From Oscillospiraceae bacterium (GTDB lineage Bacteria > Bacillota_A > Clostridia > Oscillospirales > Ruminococcaceae), in contig JAFWUX010000086.1 of the NCBI GenBank assembly GCA_017523995.1, forward strand, positions 1-30,719: a stretch of 30,719 nt of DNA, written 5' to 3'. A model generated the notes under the pieces. The model saw only the letters and a list, made by a program, of their open reading frames with translations. It was not told the DNA's origin and ran no database searches. The translations under genes and the position numbers were made by a program. Shown piece after piece: positions 30,658 to 30,719 of the stretch. The stretch's first letter is position 1. The number at the start of each line of letters is the position of its first letter.

Positions 30658-30719
30658 AGCGGATTACGGGGCTCGAACCCGCTACCTCCACCTTGGCAAG
30701 GTGGCGCTCTACCAGATGA
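30658..30719 (-). tRNA. tRNA-Gly(GCC), partial, cut by the right edge
   Basis: The minus strand carries the D-arm, the anticodon arm CCACCTTGCCAAGGTGG with anticodon GCC, the T-arm GCGGG-TTCGAGC-CCCGT region and the acceptor 3' strand AATCCGC. About the first 12 nt lie beyond the window. It lies 7 bp upstream of tRNA-Cys, so the two are one operon. CCA is not encoded. Confidence 0.9.

Overview
The window holds an almost complete integrative and conjugative element (ICE) of about 30.1 kb, integrated in a tRNA-Cys gene of a low-to-mid GC Gram-positive gut-type Firmicute. Strong AGGAGG ribosome sites, a wall-less-type (VirB/PrgI) Gram-positive transfer system and the gene families present suggest a Ruminococcus-like member of the Oscillospiraceae; this is an inference from style, not a database match. 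Nearly every element gene lies on the + strand. A 46-bp direct repeat (475-520 and 30579-30624), which is the 3' half of tRNA-Cys, marks the two ends. The intact tRNA-Cys and a partial tRNA-Gly sit at the right edge. The left edge carries the stranded native terminator of the tRNA operon and a divergently placed secreted-protein gene of the host.

Layout, left to right: (1) 521-764, a gene-free leader with three stem-loops; (2) 765-3776, a partition module (ParA, two unknowns, ParB, a coiled-coil protein); (3) 3777-6625, a mobilisation module (putative oriT, MobC, MOB-P-type relaxase, a small D-x-D-x-D-G protein); (4) 6622-7696, a self-contained lipoprotein cassette with a consensus promoter and its own terminator; (5) 7729-17896, the type IV secretion operon (VirD4 coupling protein, an internally duplicated protein, two related pilin-like proteins, VirB6-like, a membrane-anchored protein, PrgI/VirB3-like, VirB4, and a TadZ/CpaE-like protein with a degenerate P-loop); (6) 17931-24139, a DNA-processing module (ArdC-like/metallopeptidase polyprotein, XRE regulator, topoisomerase III, Toprim primase-like protein); (7) 24162-26452, small and accessory genes, including an OGFr-domain protein, an 82-aa VirB4-like fragment without its P-loop lysine, and a tandem winged-helix replication-type protein; (8) 26632-27734, a type III toxin-antitoxin system in which a repeat RNA precedes a ToxN/AbiQ-like toxin; (9) 27802-29796, the tyrosine integrase, a serine resolvase with a candidate res palindrome, and a small protein; (10) 29797-30578, a gene-free right end with an apparent structured/antisense RNA locus and inverted repeats near attR.

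Together the genes describe an element that excises with a tyrosine integrase, replicates and partitions like a plasmid while excised (Rep-like protein, TopB, primase-like protein, ParAB, resolvase), transfers single-stranded DNA through a VirB/D4 channel, and stabilises itself with a type III toxin-antitoxin system. The most interesting signals are in RNA or non-coding DNA: four 41-nt antitoxin repeats with a compensatory stem change and a predicted pseudoknot; a complete promoter-to-terminator small RNA antisense to the rep-like gene; convergent promoters at the right end; and a near-identical palindrome (TTGTGCTAyATGTAGCACAA) that directly abuts stop codons at three module boundaries.
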